A DNA stretch of 64,000 nt from Aquabacterium parvum (GCF_001447195.1 NZ_LFRI01000235.1:1-64000), one strand, 5' to 3'. Numbered from the stretch's first letter, positions 1 to 9,424 are shown. Notes: generated by a model from the letters alone, not told the origin. Translations and numbers: made by a program.

Positions 1-2
1 AG

Positions 3-125
3 AGGTTGTTCCGGCGGCTCAAGGGCTACCGCCGAATCTTCTCCCGGTTCGAAAAGCTTGATGCGATGTTTCTCGGCTTTCTCAGCTTCGTGCTCGTGGT
101 CGATGGGCTTCGCAGTTTGTGTTAA
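3..125 (+). CDS. IS5-like transposase, C-terminal fragment (cut by window edge)
   Basis: The reading frame open from base 3 to a TAA at 123-125 gives 40 residues with the pattern RLFRRLKGYRRIFSRFEK, then a hydrophobic FLGFLSFVLVVDGLR tail. This resembles the end of DDE transposases of the IS5 group, where an arginine-rich stretch follows the catalytic domain. The stop sits in GTTAACAGGCCC (121-132), which is likely the terminal inverted repeat of the element. The N-terminal part and the left end lie outside the window, so it cannot be said whether the element is intact. Family assignment is from memory of the motif. Confidence 0.65.
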   Translation, partial: RLFRRLKGYRRIFSRFEKLDAMFLGFLSFVLVVDGLRSLC

Positions 126-227
126 CAGGCCCTAGCTGGTTTGCCCTTGAAAGCCGATTGTGTGTCCCCACATTCAAACGGTCCTGGCGGGCTGCTAGGC
201 TGCCTTTCACCCAACAAACACCGCTGC

Positions 228-848
228 ATGCTGAATTTTTCCTGGCGCCTGCGCGCCACCCGTCACCTGGCCTGCACCGCGCTGCTGGCCCTCGTCGCTG
301 GCACCTGGGTCGGGCCATCTCCCGCCATGGCGGCCAGCCTCGAAGGGCAGACTTTCGAGGACACGGCGGTGCTGTCCGATCGCACCCTGCGCCTGAATGG
401 ACTGGGCTTGCGCGGCGTGGCCTGGATCAAGGCCTTTGTGGCCGGCTTGTACCTGGCCGCCCCCACGAAGGACTCGGCACAGGTCCTGAGCATGCCGGGC
501 CCCAAGCGCCTGCGCCTGAAGATCATGCTCGACGCGCCCAGCAACGAGCTGACCAAGTCGCTGACCAGCCGCATTGCGCGCCACGAACCGGAGCCCGTGC
601 AGGCCCAGATCGGCGCCCGGCTGCAGACCCTGGCCTCCCTGATCGACGGCTTGGGCGAGCTCAAGGTGGGCGACACCGTTGACCTCGACTTCCAGCCCGA
701 CCGAGGCACCGTGCTGCGCTTGAACGAAAAGCCCATCGGCCAGCCCGTGGCCGGCGATGACCTGTACCGGGCGGTGCTGAAAATCTTCGTCGGCGAGCAC
801 CCGGCCGACAAACGCATGAAAGAGGGTTTGCTGCGTGGCGGTGTCTGA
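228..848 (+). CDS. Chalcone isomerase-like periplasmic protein
   Basis: This gene encodes 206 residues. An N-terminal signal peptide (about residues 1-36, ending near PAMAAS) is followed by a bacterial chalcone-isomerase-like fold with the opening EGQTFEDTAVLSDRTLRLNGLGLRG and the segment WIKAFVAGLYLAAP. Bacterial members are small exported proteins of unknown substrate and are not expected to make flavonoids. The ATG at 228 was chosen because it places the signal peptide at the very N-terminus; the frame stays open upstream to 141. The last 14 bases overlap the xerD start, suggesting translational coupling. Confidence 0.75.
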   Translation: MLNFSWRLRATRHLACTALLALVAGTWVGPSPAMAASLEGQTFEDTAVLSDRTLRLNGLGLRGVAWIKAFVAGLYLAAPTKDSAQVLSMPGPKRLRLKIMLDAPSNELTKSLTSRIARHEPEPVQAQIGARLQTLASLIDGLGELKVGDTVDLDFQPDRGTVLRLNEKPIGQPVAGDDLYRAVLKIFVGEHPADKRMKEGLLRGGV

Positions 849-1794
849 CGACGCCAGCGGGGCGCCGGGCGGCACAGGTCAGCAGACCGACTCGCTGCCC
901 GCGCCGACCGACCCTGTCGTCGATCGGTTCGTCGATGCCATCTGGCTGGAAGACGGCCTGAGTGACAACACCCTGGCCGCTTACCGCCGTGACCTGTCGG
1001 CCCTGGTGAGTTGGCTTTTCGGGCATGCGGGGCACACCTTGCTGCAAGCCTCGGAGGCCGACCTGCAGGCCTACATGCTGGCCCGCCACGGCGAGTCTCG
1101 TCCAGCCTCGGTGGGGCGCCGCCTGAGCGTTTTCCGGCGGTTCTACCGCTGGGCCATCCGCGAACACCTGTGTCAGGCCGACCCGACCGTGCGCATGGAT
1201 GCCCCGCGCCAGCGCATGCGCCTGCCCGGCACCCTGACCGAAGACCAGGTCGAGCAACTGCTTGCCGCCCCCGATCCCCACGAGCCCCTCGGCCAGCGCG
1301 ACCGCGCCATGCTCGAGCTCATGTACGCCAGTGGCCTGCGCGTGAGCGAGCTCGTGGGCTTGCGCACCGTGCAGGTCAGCCTGGATGAAGAGGTGCTGCG
1401 CGTGACAGGCAAGGGCAGCAAGGAGCGCCTGGTGCCTTTTGGCCAGGAGGCCAGCGGCTGGTTGCTGCGCTACATGAGCGAGGCCCGCCCACAGATCCTG
1501 GGAGAAGGCCGCAGCAGCGAAGACCTGTTCGTCACCGCTCAGGGCCATGCCATGAGCCGGCAGATGTTCTGGAAGCTCATCCGCAAACACGCCATGCACG
1601 CGGGCATCACCCAGCACCTGTCGCCGCACACCTTGCGGCACGCCTTCGCCACCCACCTGCTCAACCACGGCGCTGATTTGCGCGTGGTGCAGATGCTGCT
1701 GGGCCACGCCGACATCTCGACCACCCAGGTCTACACCCACGTGGCGCGCGAGCGGCTGAGGCAGTTGCACGCGCAGCACCACCCGCGTGGCTGA
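835..1794 (+). CDS. xerD: Tyrosine recombinase XerD
   Basis: XerD is a tyrosine recombinase of 319 residues that resolves chromosome dimers at dif together with XerC at the division septum. An N-terminal SAM-like core-binding domain (about residues 28-115) precedes the catalytic domain. The catalytic set is visible: R169 in ASGLRVSEL, H265 and R268 in SPHTLRHAFATHLL, H291 in LLGHADIS and Y300 in QVYTHV. Length and composition fit the housekeeping enzyme rather than a phage integrase. The start is GTG at 835, overlapping the upstream gene. It converges on the DUF455 gene about 40 bases downstream. Confidence 0.93.
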   Translation: MAVSDDASGAPGGTGQQTDSLPAPTDPVVDRFVDAIWLEDGLSDNTLAAYRRDLSALVSWLFGHAGHTLLQASEADLQAYMLARHGESRPASVGRRLSVFRRFYRWAIREHLCQADPTVRMDAPRQRMRLPGTLTEDQVEQLLAAPDPHEPLGQRDRAMLELMYASGLRVSELVGLRTVQVSLDEEVLRVTGKGSKERLVPFGQEASGWLLRYMSEARPQILGEGRSSEDLFVTAQGHAMSRQMFWKLIRKHAMHAGITQHLSPHTLRHAFATHLLNHGADLRVVQMLLGHADISTTQVYTHVARERLRQLHAQHHPRG

Positions 1795-1836
1795 TGCACC
1801 GGGGTGTCCTGGCTGCGGTTCAGGCGCCTCGGCAGC

Positions 1837-2727
1837 TCAGTCGGTGCCCAGCAGAAATGCCATTTCTTCTTCGGTGAACCCGGCTGCTTTGCGCGCCGCT
1901 TCGTTGAAAGGCGGGCGCAAGCGGGGTGCCTCGAATTCGCGCACCAGCCGAGGGTAGAGCGTCACGGCGTCGAGCCCGCGCTCCTGGCACAGGTGGTGAA
2001 ACCATCGGTTGCCGATCGCCACGTGGCCAACCTCGTCACGCAGGATCAAGTCAAGGATCTCGACCGCGCGCAAGTCGCCCGCACGCGTGAGCTTGTCCTG
2101 GATCAGCGGCGTGGCGTCCAGCCCGCGGGCTTCCAGCGTGCGCGGCACCAGCGCCATGCGCGCCACGATGTCGTGCCGCGTCTTCTCGCACATGCTCCAC
2201 AGGCCATCGTGGGCATCGAAGTCGCCGTAGTCGTGCCCCAGGCTTTGCAGGTGCTCGCGCAGCAGGCTGAAGTGCAGCGCCTCCTCGGCGGCCACACGAA
2301 GCCAGTCGCGGTAGAAGGCCTCGGGCATGCCCGCGAAACGCCAGACGGCGTCGAGCGCCAGGTTGATGGCGTTGAACTCGATGTGGCAGATGGCGTGCAG
2401 CAGCGCCGCGCGCCCATCCAGGGTGAAAGGGCTGCGCGAGGGCACGTCCTTGGCGGGCACCAGCCGGGGCAGGGCAGGGCGGCCCGGCATGGCGGTTTGC
2501 TGCGCCTCGCTCAGCGTCAGCACCGCCAGCCGCACGGGCTCGGACCACGCGTTGTCACCACTCGGGTGTTGCGCTGTGCGCGCAGCTGATGGCGCCACCA
2601 GGCAAGCCGAAGCTTCTTCAAACAGCACTCGTGCCTGGGCAGCTTTGCGTGCCGGATCGGGCTCGAGCAGTGCGTCGAGGGCCCGGTGTCGGATGCTCGG
2701 GCGATGCGGCGGGCTCTGAGGGCTCAT
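1837..2727 (-). CDS. DUF455 family ferritin-like protein
   Basis: The product has 296 residues and matches the DUF455 family of ferritin-like helical proteins. Metal-ligand-like patterns are spaced as in four-helix di-iron folds: [42 protein letters not shown] and [16 protein letters not shown]. The biochemical role of the family is not settled; some members sit beside tRNA- or rRNA-modification genes. Its start (ATG 2727) lies 42 bases beyond the end of uppP on the same strand, so the two may be cotranscribed. Assignment to the family is strong; function is open. Confidence 0.8.
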   Translation of the reverse strand: MSPQSPPHRPSIRHRALDALLEPDPARKAAQARVLFEEASACLVAPSAARTAQHPSGDNAWSEPVRLAVLTLSEAQQTAMPGRPALPRLVPAKDVPSRSPFTLDGRAALLHAICHIEFNAINLALDAVWRFAGMPEAFYRDWLRVAAEEALHFSLLREHLQSLGHDYGDFDAHDGLWSMCEKTRHDIVARMALVPRTLEARGLDATPLIQDKLTRAGDLRAVEILDLILRDEVGHVAIGNRWFHHLCQERGLDAVTLYPRLVREFEAPRLRPPFNEAARKAAGFTEEEMAFLLGTD

Positions 2728-2769
2728 GCCCCCGATTGTCGCAGCCCTGACATCGGGCTGGCCCAGGGC

Positions 2770-3612
2770 TCACTCGTGCCAGCTCACCCAGCCGAAATGC
2801 GCCGTCACCAGGATCAGGATGCCGAAAGCGATGCGGTACCAGGCGAAGGGCACGAAGGTGTGGCCGGACACGTAGCGGATCAGCCAGCGCACGCACACCC
2901 AGGCCGACAGGAACGCAAAAACCAGCCCGGTGGCGAACAGCGGCAGGTCATCCCAGGACAAGAACGCGCGCTCTTTGTAGAGGCTGTAGATGCCAGCGCC
3001 CACCAGGGTCGGGATGCCCAGGAAGAAGCTGTAGTCGGTGGCCGCCTTGCGCGACAGCCCCATCAACATGCCGCCGATGATGGTCGCGCCCGAGCGGCTG
3101 GTGCCCGGCACCATGGCCAGGCACTGGATCAGGCCGACCTTGATGGCGTCGACAAAGCCCAGGTCGTCGATGGTCTCGACGCGGGCCTGAGGTTGACGCG
3201 CTGCGATGCGCTCGGCGATCAGGATGATCACCCCGCCGATGATGAAGGTGGTGGCCACCACGGTGGGCGTGAACAGGTGTTCCTTGATCACCTTGCCGAC
3301 CAGCAGGCCCATGACGACCGCAGGCAGGAAGCCGATGACCACGTTGAGTGCAAAGCGCTGGGCTTTCGGGTCGGAGCCGAGGCCGGCGACCGTGTCCTTC
3401 AGGCGCTGCATGTAGACCAGGATGACGGCAAAGATGGCGCCGGTCTGGATGGCGATCTCGAAGACCTTGGCTTTTTCGGAGCCGGCGGCTTCAGAGAAAC
3501 CCATCATGGCATTGGCCAGGATGAGGTGGCCAGTGCTGGAGATGGGCAGGAACTCGGTCAGCCCCTCGACGATGCCCATCAACGCGGCCTTGAAGAACAA
3601 CACCAGGTCCAA
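2770..3612 (-). CDS. uppP: Undecaprenyl-diphosphatase UppP (BacA)
   Basis: This integral membrane phosphatase recycles undecaprenyl pyrophosphate, the lipid carrier for peptidoglycan and surface polysaccharides. The two signatures are present: [18 protein letters not shown] near the N-terminus and [13 protein letters not shown] in the middle, with multiple hydrophobic helices. The chosen start is TTG at 3612 (280 residues), because AGGAG ends six bases upstream of it and the protein then begins in the usual family register, (M)[23 protein letters not shown]. A further TTG at 3630 would add six residues but has no such site. It is divergent from selO. Confidence 0.9.
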   Translation of the reverse strand: MDLVLFFKAALMGIVEGLTEFLPISSTGHLILANAMMGFSEAAGSEKAKVFEIAIQTGAIFAVILVYMQRLKDTVAGLGSDPKAQRFALNVVIGFLPAVVMGLLVGKVIKEHLFTPTVVATTFIIGGVIILIAERIAARQPQARVETIDDLGFVDAIKVGLIQCLAMVPGTSRSGATIIGGMLMGLSRKAATDYSFFLGIPTLVGAGIYSLYKERAFLSWDDLPLFATGLVFAFLSAWVCVRWLIRYVSGHTFVPFAWYRIAFGILILVTAHFGWVSWHE

Positions 3613-3738
3613 AGCGATCTCCTGCAACAAGACGAAGCCGGCAGCGAGCCGGCGATGCAGCGCATCTTAGGGCCTGTGCATTCGGACACATGCCCCGCCG
3701 CGCCCCAGGGACAGGGGGGCTTGTCTACACTCCGCCAC

Positions 3739-5292
3739 ATGCCTTTGCTCACCCCCGATGCCCCCCTCACCGATGGCTGGCACCCGCCCGCGCAAAGCTG
3801 GCCCAACCGATACGCCGCAAGCAGCGAACGTGCCCGCACCGATTTCGGCGTGCCCCTGGGCACCTTCCTGCAGGGCGAGCCCTTGCCCGCCCTGCAATGG
3901 GTGTCCCGCAACGACGCCTTGGCGGCCGAGCTGGGCTGGCCCGTCCACTGGGCCGACGAGCAGGCCTTGCAGGTGCTGGGTGGCAACGGCCTGTGGCCAG
4001 GCATGGCCCCGATGGCCACCGTCTATTCAGGTCACCAGTTCGGTGCCTGGGCTGGGCAACTGGGTGATGGCCGGGCCCTGCTGCTGGGTGAAGTCGAAAC
4101 CCCGCTCGGTCCTCGTGAGATCCAGCTCAAGGGTGCCGGCCAGACACCGTACTCCCGCCGGGGCGATGGCCGTGCCGTGCTGCGCTCGTCCATCCGCGAG
4201 TTCCTGTGCTCCGAAGCCATGCATGGCCTGGGCATACCGACCACGCGCGCGCTGGCCCTGGTGGCATCCCCGGAGCGCGTGCGCCGCGAAACCACCGAGA
4301 CGGCCGCCGTCGTCACCCGTGTGGCGCCCAGCTTCATCCGATTCGGGCATTTCGAGCACTTCGCGCACAGCGCACAGCCCCGCCACCACGAGGTGCTCCA
4401 TGCGCTGCTGGACTTCGTCATCACCCACCACTTCCCGCAACTGGCCGCGCAGCCCCAGCCCGCGCTGGCCCTGCTGGACGAGGTGGTGCGCCGCACGGCG
4501 CTGTTGATGGCCGACTGGCAGGCCGCCGGCTTTTGCCACGGGGTCATGAACACGGACAACATGTCCATCCTGGGCCTGACGATCGACTACGGCCCCTTTG
4601 GCTTCCTTGACGCGTTCGATCCGGACCACATCTGCAATCACTCCGACACGCAGGGGCGCTACAGCTGGAACAACCAGCCTCAGATCGGCTACTGGAACCT
4701 GCGCGCGCTGGCCCAGGCCCTGCTGCCGCTCATCCCCGAAGCGCAAGCCGATCCCAAGGGCGTCATCGAGGTGCTGGAGCGTTACGAGCAGGCCTTCATC
4801 CAGGCCATGAACGCCCGCTGGCGCACCAAGCTGGGCCTGCGCAGCGAACAGCCCGGCGACGACGCCCTGTGCATCGACTTCCTGCGCCTGCTGGCCGCGG
4901 GCAAGGTGGACTTCACCATCGCCTTTCGCCGCCTGGCCGATTTCGACACCACCGTGGGTGCCGACGACGTGCGCAACGCACCTGTGCGCGACCTGTTCCT
5001 GGATCGCGCCGCCTTTGACGCCTGGGCCGGACGCTACCGCAACCGCCTGCAGGCCGAGGCCAGCCAGGACGCCGAGCGCGCCGAACGCCTGCGCCGCGTC
5101 AACCCGCTGTACGTGCTGCGCAACCACCTGGCCGAGACCGCCATCCGCCAGGCCCAGCGGGGTGACTTCAGCGAGGTTCAGCGCCTGCACCGATTGCTGC
5201 AGCAGCCGTTCACCGAGCAGGCCGGCTGCGAGGCCGATGCAGGCTTTCCGCCCGAATGGGCCCAATCCATCGAGGTCTCCTGTTCATCATGA
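3739..5292 (+). CDS. selO: SelO/YdiU protein adenylyltransferase
   Basis: SelO-family pseudokinases transfer AMP from ATP to Ser, Thr or Tyr residues of target proteins and are linked to oxidative stress. The 517-residue protein has the family blocks [18 protein letters not shown] near residue 97, [20 protein letters not shown] (the DN-containing metal site) and [14 protein letters not shown]. It ends EVSCSS, with cysteine where many eukaryotic homologues have selenocysteine. The ATG at 3739 is used; the frame is open far upstream but that portion runs antisense to uppP. The stop overlaps the msrB start as ATGA. Confidence 0.93.
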   Translation: MPLLTPDAPLTDGWHPPAQSWPNRYAASSERARTDFGVPLGTFLQGEPLPALQWVSRNDALAAELGWPVHWADEQALQVLGGNGLWPGMAPMATVYSGHQFGAWAGQLGDGRALLLGEVETPLGPREIQLKGAGQTPYSRRGDGRAVLRSSIREFLCSEAMHGLGIPTTRALALVASPERVRRETTETAAVVTRVAPSFIRFGHFEHFAHSAQPRHHEVLHALLDFVITHHFPQLAAQPQPALALLDEVVRRTALLMADWQAAGFCHGVMNTDNMSILGLTIDYGPFGFLDAFDPDHICNHSDTQGRYSWNNQPQIGYWNLRALAQALLPLIPEAQADPKGVIEVLERYEQAFIQAMNARWRTKLGLRSEQPGDDALCIDFLRLLAAGKVDFTIAFRRLADFDTTVGADDVRNAPVRDLFLDRAAFDAWAGRYRNRLQAEASQDAERAERLRRVNPLYVLRNHLAETAIRQAQRGDFSEVQRLHRLLQQPFTEQAGCEADAGFPPEWAQSIEVSCSS

Positions 5293-5708
5293 GCGATCAC
5301 CCTGTCAAGAAGACCGACGCCGAATGGCAAGCGCAGCTGACCTCGGCCGGCGCCGAGCCCCTGGCCTTTCGCGTCACGCGCCACGCCGCCACCGAGCCGC
5401 CTTTCAGCGGCAAGCATTGGGACAACTTCGCCGAGGGTGCCTACCGCTGCATCTGCTGCGGCGTCAAGCTCTTCGAGTCGGACACCAAGTTCGACGCCGG
5501 CTGCGGCTGGCCCAGCTACTGGCAGCCCGCGGCCGACGACCTCATCGAGTACGTGCGTGACATCAGCCACGGCATGATCCGCACCGAGGTGCGATGCAAG
5601 GGTTGCGGCGCCCACCTGGGCCATGTGTTCGACGACGGCCCGGCGCCCACCGGCGAGCGCTACTGCATCAACTCCGCCGCGATAGACTTCGAGCCCCGGT
5701 CACGTTGA
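5289..5708 (+). CDS. msrB: Peptide-methionine (R)-S-oxide reductase MsrB
   Basis: MsrB reduces methionine-R-sulfoxide in proteins, using thioredoxin. The 139-residue protein has two zinc-binding CxxC pairs (CICC and CKGC), the CGWPSYW block, and the catalytic cysteine in RYCINS close to the C-terminus. Length is normal for the stand-alone cytosolic enzyme, and no signal peptide is seen. ATG 5289 overlaps the selO stop by four bases (ATGA), so translation is probably coupled to selO. Both act in redox protection, which supports a shared unit. Confidence 0.95.
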   Translation: MSDHPVKKTDAEWQAQLTSAGAEPLAFRVTRHAATEPPFSGKHWDNFAEGAYRCICCGVKLFESDTKFDAGCGWPSYWQPAADDLIEYVRDISHGMIRTEVRCKGCGAHLGHVFDDGPAPTGERYCINSAAIDFEPRSR

Positions 5709-5742
5709 TCGCCCCGATTTCGCCTCTGCCTAGCGCGTCCCC

Positions 5743-6384
5743 ATGAAATTCCTTTTCGACCTGCTGCCCGTCATCCTTTTCTTCGTCAGCTTCAAATGGG
5801 CCGACGGGCACAAGGAGGCAACGGCTGCCTGGCTCACCCAACACCTGGGCTTCGCGGTTTCCGGTGGCTCGGTGGGCGTGACCGAAGCGCCGGTGCTGCT
5901 GGCCACCGTCGTTGTCGTGCTGGCCACGGTCCTGCAAATCGGCACGCTCAAGGTGCTGCGCAAGCCCGTGGACAAGATGCTGTGGGCCAGCCTGGGCATC
6001 GTCGTCGTGCTCGGCGGCCTGACGCTGTGGTTCCACGACGAGACCTTCATCAAGTGGAAGCCCACCGTCATCTACTGGCTGATGGGCACCGGTCTGCTGG
6101 TCACCGAGGTGATCTTGGGTCGCAAGATGCTCCGTCAGATGATGGGTGGCCAGGTCGATGCCCCCGACGCCGTCTGGCGCAACCTGGGCTGGGCCTGGGT
6201 GGTGTTTTTCGCGGCCATGGGCGTGCTCAACCTCTACGTGGCCTTCAATTTTCCGCTGGACACCTGGGTGAGCTTCAAGATGTGGGGCAGCCTGGGCCTG
6301 ACGCTGGTCTTCACGCTGGCGCAAGGTGTATACCTCAGCCGCCACATGGTCGAGCCAGAGCCGAGCACCGAGGCCAAATCGTGA
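5743..6384 (+). CDS. yciB: Inner membrane septation protein A (YciB/IspZ)
   Basis: YciB is a multi-helix inner-membrane protein that interacts with cell-division and elongation proteins and influences envelope integrity. The 213-residue product begins MKFLFDLLPVILFFVSFKWADG, the characteristic YciB opening, and carries KPTVIYWLMGTGLL and FNFPLDTWVSFKMWG, also typical. About five to six hydrophobic segments are visible. It begins 34 bases after msrB. Its stop overlaps the GTG start of the next gene (GTGA), placing it inside the same operon. Confidence 0.92.
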   Translation: MKFLFDLLPVILFFVSFKWADGHKEATAAWLTQHLGFAVSGGSVGVTEAPVLLATVVVVLATVLQIGTLKVLRKPVDKMLWASLGIVVVLGGLTLWFHDETFIKWKPTVIYWLMGTGLLVTEVILGRKMLRQMMGGQVDAPDAVWRNLGWAWVVFFAAMGVLNLYVAFNFPLDTWVSFKMWGSLGLTLVFTLAQGVYLSRHMVEPEPSTEAKS

Positions 6385-6686
6385 ACCCAGAGAACACCGC
6401 GAACCCGCAACCCGTCACCGCCGACGAGATGGAGCGCGTGCTGCGCGCCGCGCTCTCGCCGGACGCCATCGAGGTGCACGACGACACCGCCGCGCACCAG
6501 GGCCACGCCGGGCACAGCGGCGCGCCGTTCGGCACCCATTTCTCGCTGCGCATCCGGGCCGCCTGCTTCAACGGCTTGTCACACGTGGGGCGCCATCGCC
6601 TTGTGTATGATGCCCTGCGCAACCTCATGCCCCGGGGCGTCCATGCCCTGGCCATCCAGGCCGAGCCGACCCAGCCCAAGACCTGA
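6381..6686 (+). CDS. BolA family protein
   Basis: BolA-type proteins partner with monothiol glutaredoxins in iron-sulfur and iron handling, and some act in transcriptional control. The 101-residue product carries the BolA core: MERVLRAALSPDAIEVHDDTAAHQGH, then GTHFSLRIRAACFNG and HRLVYDALRNLM, ending in ALAIQA. The start is GTG at 6381, overlapping the yciB stop (GTGA). The pairing yciB-bolA followed by a parvulin is a familiar order in Burkholderiales. The paralogue type within the BolA/IbaG family cannot be fixed from sequence alone. Confidence 0.88.
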   Translation: MNPENTANPQPVTADEMERVLRAALSPDAIEVHDDTAAHQGHAGHSGAPFGTHFSLRIRAACFNGLSHVGRHRLVYDALRNLMPRGVHALAIQAEPTQPKT

Positions 6687-6729
6687 GCGGCTCACCTGAC
6701 CTTCCTGCACCCCAAGCGCTCTGCTCAAC

Positions 6730-7560
6730 ATGAAGACTTCCCGTACCGCCCTGGCAGCCCTGCTGGCCGCTTCGCTGTCGCTGGCCGCCCCGTTGGTGTC
6801 GGCCCAGAACATCGCCATCGTCAATGGCAAGGCCGTGCCCAAGGCCCGCGTCGACGCCATGATCGACCAGATCATCAAGTCGCCCCAGCAGCCCGGCCAG
6901 CCGCCGATGACCCGCAGCCCCGAGCTCGAGCAAAAGGTCAAGGACGAGATCGTGCTGCGCGAGATCTACATCCAGGAAGCCGAACGCCTGGGCCTGCAGC
7001 GCTCTGCCGACTACAAGACGCAGATGGAATTCGCGCGCCAGTCCATCCTGATCCGCGCTCTGTTCACCGACGCCGAGAAGAAGCTGGGCACCACCGACGC
7101 CGAAGCCCGTGCCGAGTACGACCGCATCAAGGCGTCCAATGGTGACAAGGAATACCGCGCCCGCCACATCCTGGTCGAGAAGGAAGAAGACGCCAAGGCC
7201 CTGATCGCCCAGATCAAGGGCGGCGCCAAGTTCGAAGACCTGGCCAAGAAGAACTCGAAGGACCCGGGCTCTGCCGAGAACGGCGGCGACCTCGATTGGG
7301 CCAACCCCGGCAACTACGTGCCCGAGTTCTCGGCCGCGATGACCAAGCTGCAAAAAAGCCAGGTCACGGATGCGCCTGTGAAGTCGCAGTTCGGCTTCCA
7401 CATCATCAAGCTGGAAGACGTGCGCGCCGTGCAGTTCCCCGCCTTCGAAGAGGTCAAGGAGCAGATCGTTCAGCGCCAGAACCAGGTCAAGGTGTCCAAG
7501 TTCCGCGAAGACCTGAAGAACAAGGCCAAGACGGACTACAAGTTCTCCAGCGGCAACTGA
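6730..7560 (+). CDS. Periplasmic parvulin-type peptidyl-prolyl isomerase
   Basis: The 276-residue protein has a cleavable signal peptide (about 1-25, ending VSAQN), a SurA-like helical N-terminal region, and a PpiC rotamase domain at about residues 130-235. Domain landmarks are EYRARHILV, AKKNSKDPGSAENGGDLDW and SQFGFHIIKLED. It probably assists folding of exported or outer-membrane proteins in the periplasm. It follows the BolA gene by 43 bases and is the last gene before a strong terminator at 7640-7676, so it likely closes the selO-msrB-yciB-bolA unit. Confidence 0.92.
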   Translation: MKTSRTALAALLAASLSLAAPLVSAQNIAIVNGKAVPKARVDAMIDQIIKSPQQPGQPPMTRSPELEQKVKDEIVLREIYIQEAERLGLQRSADYKTQMEFARQSILIRALFTDAEKKLGTTDAEARAEYDRIKASNGDKEYRARHILVEKEEDAKALIAQIKGGAKFEDLAKKNSKDPGSAENGGDLDWANPGNYVPEFSAAMTKLQKSQVTDAPVKSQFGFHIIKLEDVRAVQFPAFEEVKEQIVQRQNQVKVSKFREDLKNKAKTDYKFSSGN

Positions 7561-7639
7561 TGGCTGCCGGCACCTGGCTTCGGGGTGTTTGACAGCCCGG
7601 GGGCAGTGCTGGTGCAGCGGCCTCGCGTCGGTGACGCGG

Positions 7640-7676
7640 AAAAGGCAGGCGATCCCCGGATCGGCCTGCCTTTTTT
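7640..7676 (+). terminator. Rho-independent terminator after the parvulin gene
   Basis: AAAAGGCAGGC at 7640-7650 pairs with GCCTGCCTTTT at 7664-7674, and the run of T continues to 7676. It lies 80 bases past the parvulin stop and before the convergent trmB gene. Confidence 0.85.
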
Positions 7677-7744
7677 GTGTGCTTTGCCTGGTGGCGTGAG
7701 CCGGTGCTGGCGCCGTCACCGAGGCTCGGAGGGCGCCAGGCTTC

Positions 7745-8473
7745 TCAGCTTCGCTTGCGGAACACCAGGTCCCACACCCCGTGGCCGAGCTTCAGTCCGC
7801 GGTTTTCAAATTTCGTCAGCGGGCGGTAGGCCGGTTTCTCGGCGTATCCCTCGGCGGTGTTGACCAGGTCGGGGTCGGCCCCCAACACCTCGAGCATCTG
7901 CTGAGCGTATGGCTCCCAGTCGGTCGCGCAGTGGATGTAGCCGCCAGGCGCCAGGTGCCGAACCAGGTCTGCCACGAAGGGCGCCTGGATGAGCCGGCGC
8001 TTGTTGTGGCGTTTCTTGTGCCACGGGTCGGGGAAGTAGACGTGCACGCCGGCGAGCGAGCCCGGTCGGATCATGTGCTCGAGCACCTCCACGGCGTCGT
8101 GCTGGACGATTCGCAGGTTGGTCAGGCCGCGCTCGCCGACCTGCTTGAGCAAGGAGCCCACGCCCGGTTCGTGCACCTCGCAACCGATGAAATCGGTGTC
8201 CGGCAGGGTGTCTGCGATCTTGGCCGTGGCGTCGCCCATGCCAAAACCGATCTCCAGCACAACGGGGGCCGTGCGGCCAAAGACGGTCGGGAAGTCCAGG
8301 GGCTGGGCGGTGTAGGGCAGCACGAAGCGCGGGCCCAGCTCGCTCAGTGCCTTGGCCTGGCCTTCGGTGGTTCGGCCGGCCCGCATCACGAAGCTTCGGA
8401 TGCTGCGGGGATGGGCCACTTCGGGAGGGGTGCTGCCTTCAGGCGGGCAATCTTGCTCGTTCGGGGAGGTCAT
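7745..8473 (-). CDS. trmB: tRNA (guanine-N7-)-methyltransferase TrmB
   Basis: TrmB methylates G46 in the variable loop of several tRNAs using S-adenosylmethionine. The 242-residue protein shows the SAM-binding block [16 protein letters not shown] (about residues 91-106), the family signature [16 protein letters not shown], and a C-terminal [19 protein letters not shown] that matches the family. The N-terminal 40 residues are a proline-rich extension of no evident function. It stands alone, convergent with the parvulin unit and divergent from the PEP-CTERM-like gene. Confidence 0.94.
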   Translation of the reverse strand: MTSPNEQDCPPEGSTPPEVAHPRSIRSFVMRAGRTTEGQAKALSELGPRFVLPYTAQPLDFPTVFGRTAPVVLEIGFGMGDATAKIADTLPDTDFIGCEVHEPGVGSLLKQVGERGLTNLRIVQHDAVEVLEHMIRPGSLAGVHVYFPDPWHKKRHNKRRLIQAPFVADLVRHLAPGGYIHCATDWEPYAQQMLEVLGADPDLVNTAEGYAEKPAYRPLTKFENRGLKLGHGVWDLVFRKRS

Positions 8474-8637
8474 GGCGGTATTTTAGGGTTGGGGACAGCC
8501 CTGATGCCAATTGGCGAGGGTGTGCAGCCTGCCCGTGACGCAATTGACGGATCGCCACCTGACCCTGCAACAGGCTGTGTTTTCCGTGGCTGCTTCTGAG
8601 ATGCTTCTTCTCAACAGAACACGCACCGGAGTCCACC

Positions 8638-9387
8638 ATGGCATCGATCACCAGCTTCACCCGCCAAGGCCTGCTTGCGGCGAGCCTTTCGCTTGGCGCA
8701 TCGGCAGCCATGGCTTTGCCGATCACCATCCCCACGACTTTCATCGATGCCGAAGCCACCTTCAGCTTCAACTCAGACACAGCCGACCTGATGAGCGTGC
8801 TGGGCATCGGCGTTTCGGCCTTGGGCAACTCGGTGGACGATGGCTCGCACTGGAATTTCGCGATGCCCGTGACGCAGGTGTCGCTGGACGTGTCGCTGTT
8901 CAAGCTCAAGCCCTTGTCAGGCGCTGCGTCGGGTTCCGGCCTGCTGATCTACAACACCGAAAGCGGTGGCGCGCTGTCGCTGGCGAACTTCGGGCTGGAT
9001 TTCAAGCGCAATGTGCTGACGGCCGATCTGGGCACCGTTGATGGCAAGATCACCAAGTCTTTCGATGTCTTCAATTTTTCGGTCACCAAGGGCTTGCACC
9101 TGTCCACCAGCGGTGGGCTGTCGATGCAGATGCAGCTCGACAACATGATGCTGACCCAGCAGGCGCAGACGGCCTTCACCTGGTCGCTGGCCCTCGATGA
9201 AATCGCACAGGCCGGCCTGCCGACGCTGAACTTCGGTTCGCTCGGCGTTGACATCAACCCCTCGCTGCGTTTTGGCCTGTCAAGCAAGCCGCTGGTGTCG
9301 GCTGTGCCCGAGGCGTCCGGCCTGGGCATGCTGGCAGCTGGCATGCTGGCGATCGGTGCGATCACGCGACGCCGCATGAAGGCCTGA
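8638..9387 (+). CDS. Exported PEP-CTERM-like surface protein
   Basis: The 249-residue product has an N-terminal signal peptide (MASITSFTRQGLLAASLSLG, cleaved near AMALP) and a C-terminal tripartite sorting-type tail: VPEAS, a hydrophobic helix GLGMLAAGMLAIGAI, then TRRRMKA. This matches PEP-CTERM signals recognised by exosortases, though the last P of the motif is A. The body is rich in beta-prone S, L, N and G, with no recognised domain. No exosortase gene lies in the window. A GGAG ribosome-binding site sits about nine bases before the ATG. Confidence 0.65.
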   Translation: MASITSFTRQGLLAASLSLGASAAMALPITIPTTFIDAEATFSFNSDTADLMSVLGIGVSALGNSVDDGSHWNFAMPVTQVSLDVSLFKLKPLSGAASGSGLLIYNTESGGALSLANFGLDFKRNVLTADLGTVDGKITKSFDVFNFSVTKGLHLSTSGGLSMQMQLDNMMLTQQAQTAFTWSLALDEIAQAGLPTLNFGSLGVDINPSLRFGLSSKPLVSAVPEASGLGMLAAGMLAIGAITRRRMKA

Positions 9388-9408
9388 TCGAGCGGCCCGC
9401 GATGGCGC

Positions 9409-9414
9409 TAGAAT
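9409..9414 (+). promoter_or_regulatory. Likely -10 element of the tRNA-Gly promoter
   Basis: TAGAAT lies 11 bases before the tRNA 5' end, a suitable distance for a -10 box. No convincing -35 box was seen at 16-18 bases upstream. Confidence 0.45.
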
Positions 9415-9424
9415 CGCGTGCATT

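Noticed and set aside
835-1794. XerD as a phage or island integrase
   Set aside because: Length, domain order and neighbours fit the housekeeping recombinase; no phage or island genes are adjacent.
2686-3738. A long open frame in phase with selO that would extend it by 351 residues
   Set aside because: This portion runs antisense to uppP, has no family similarity, and SelO proteins begin at the equivalent of the ATG at 3739.
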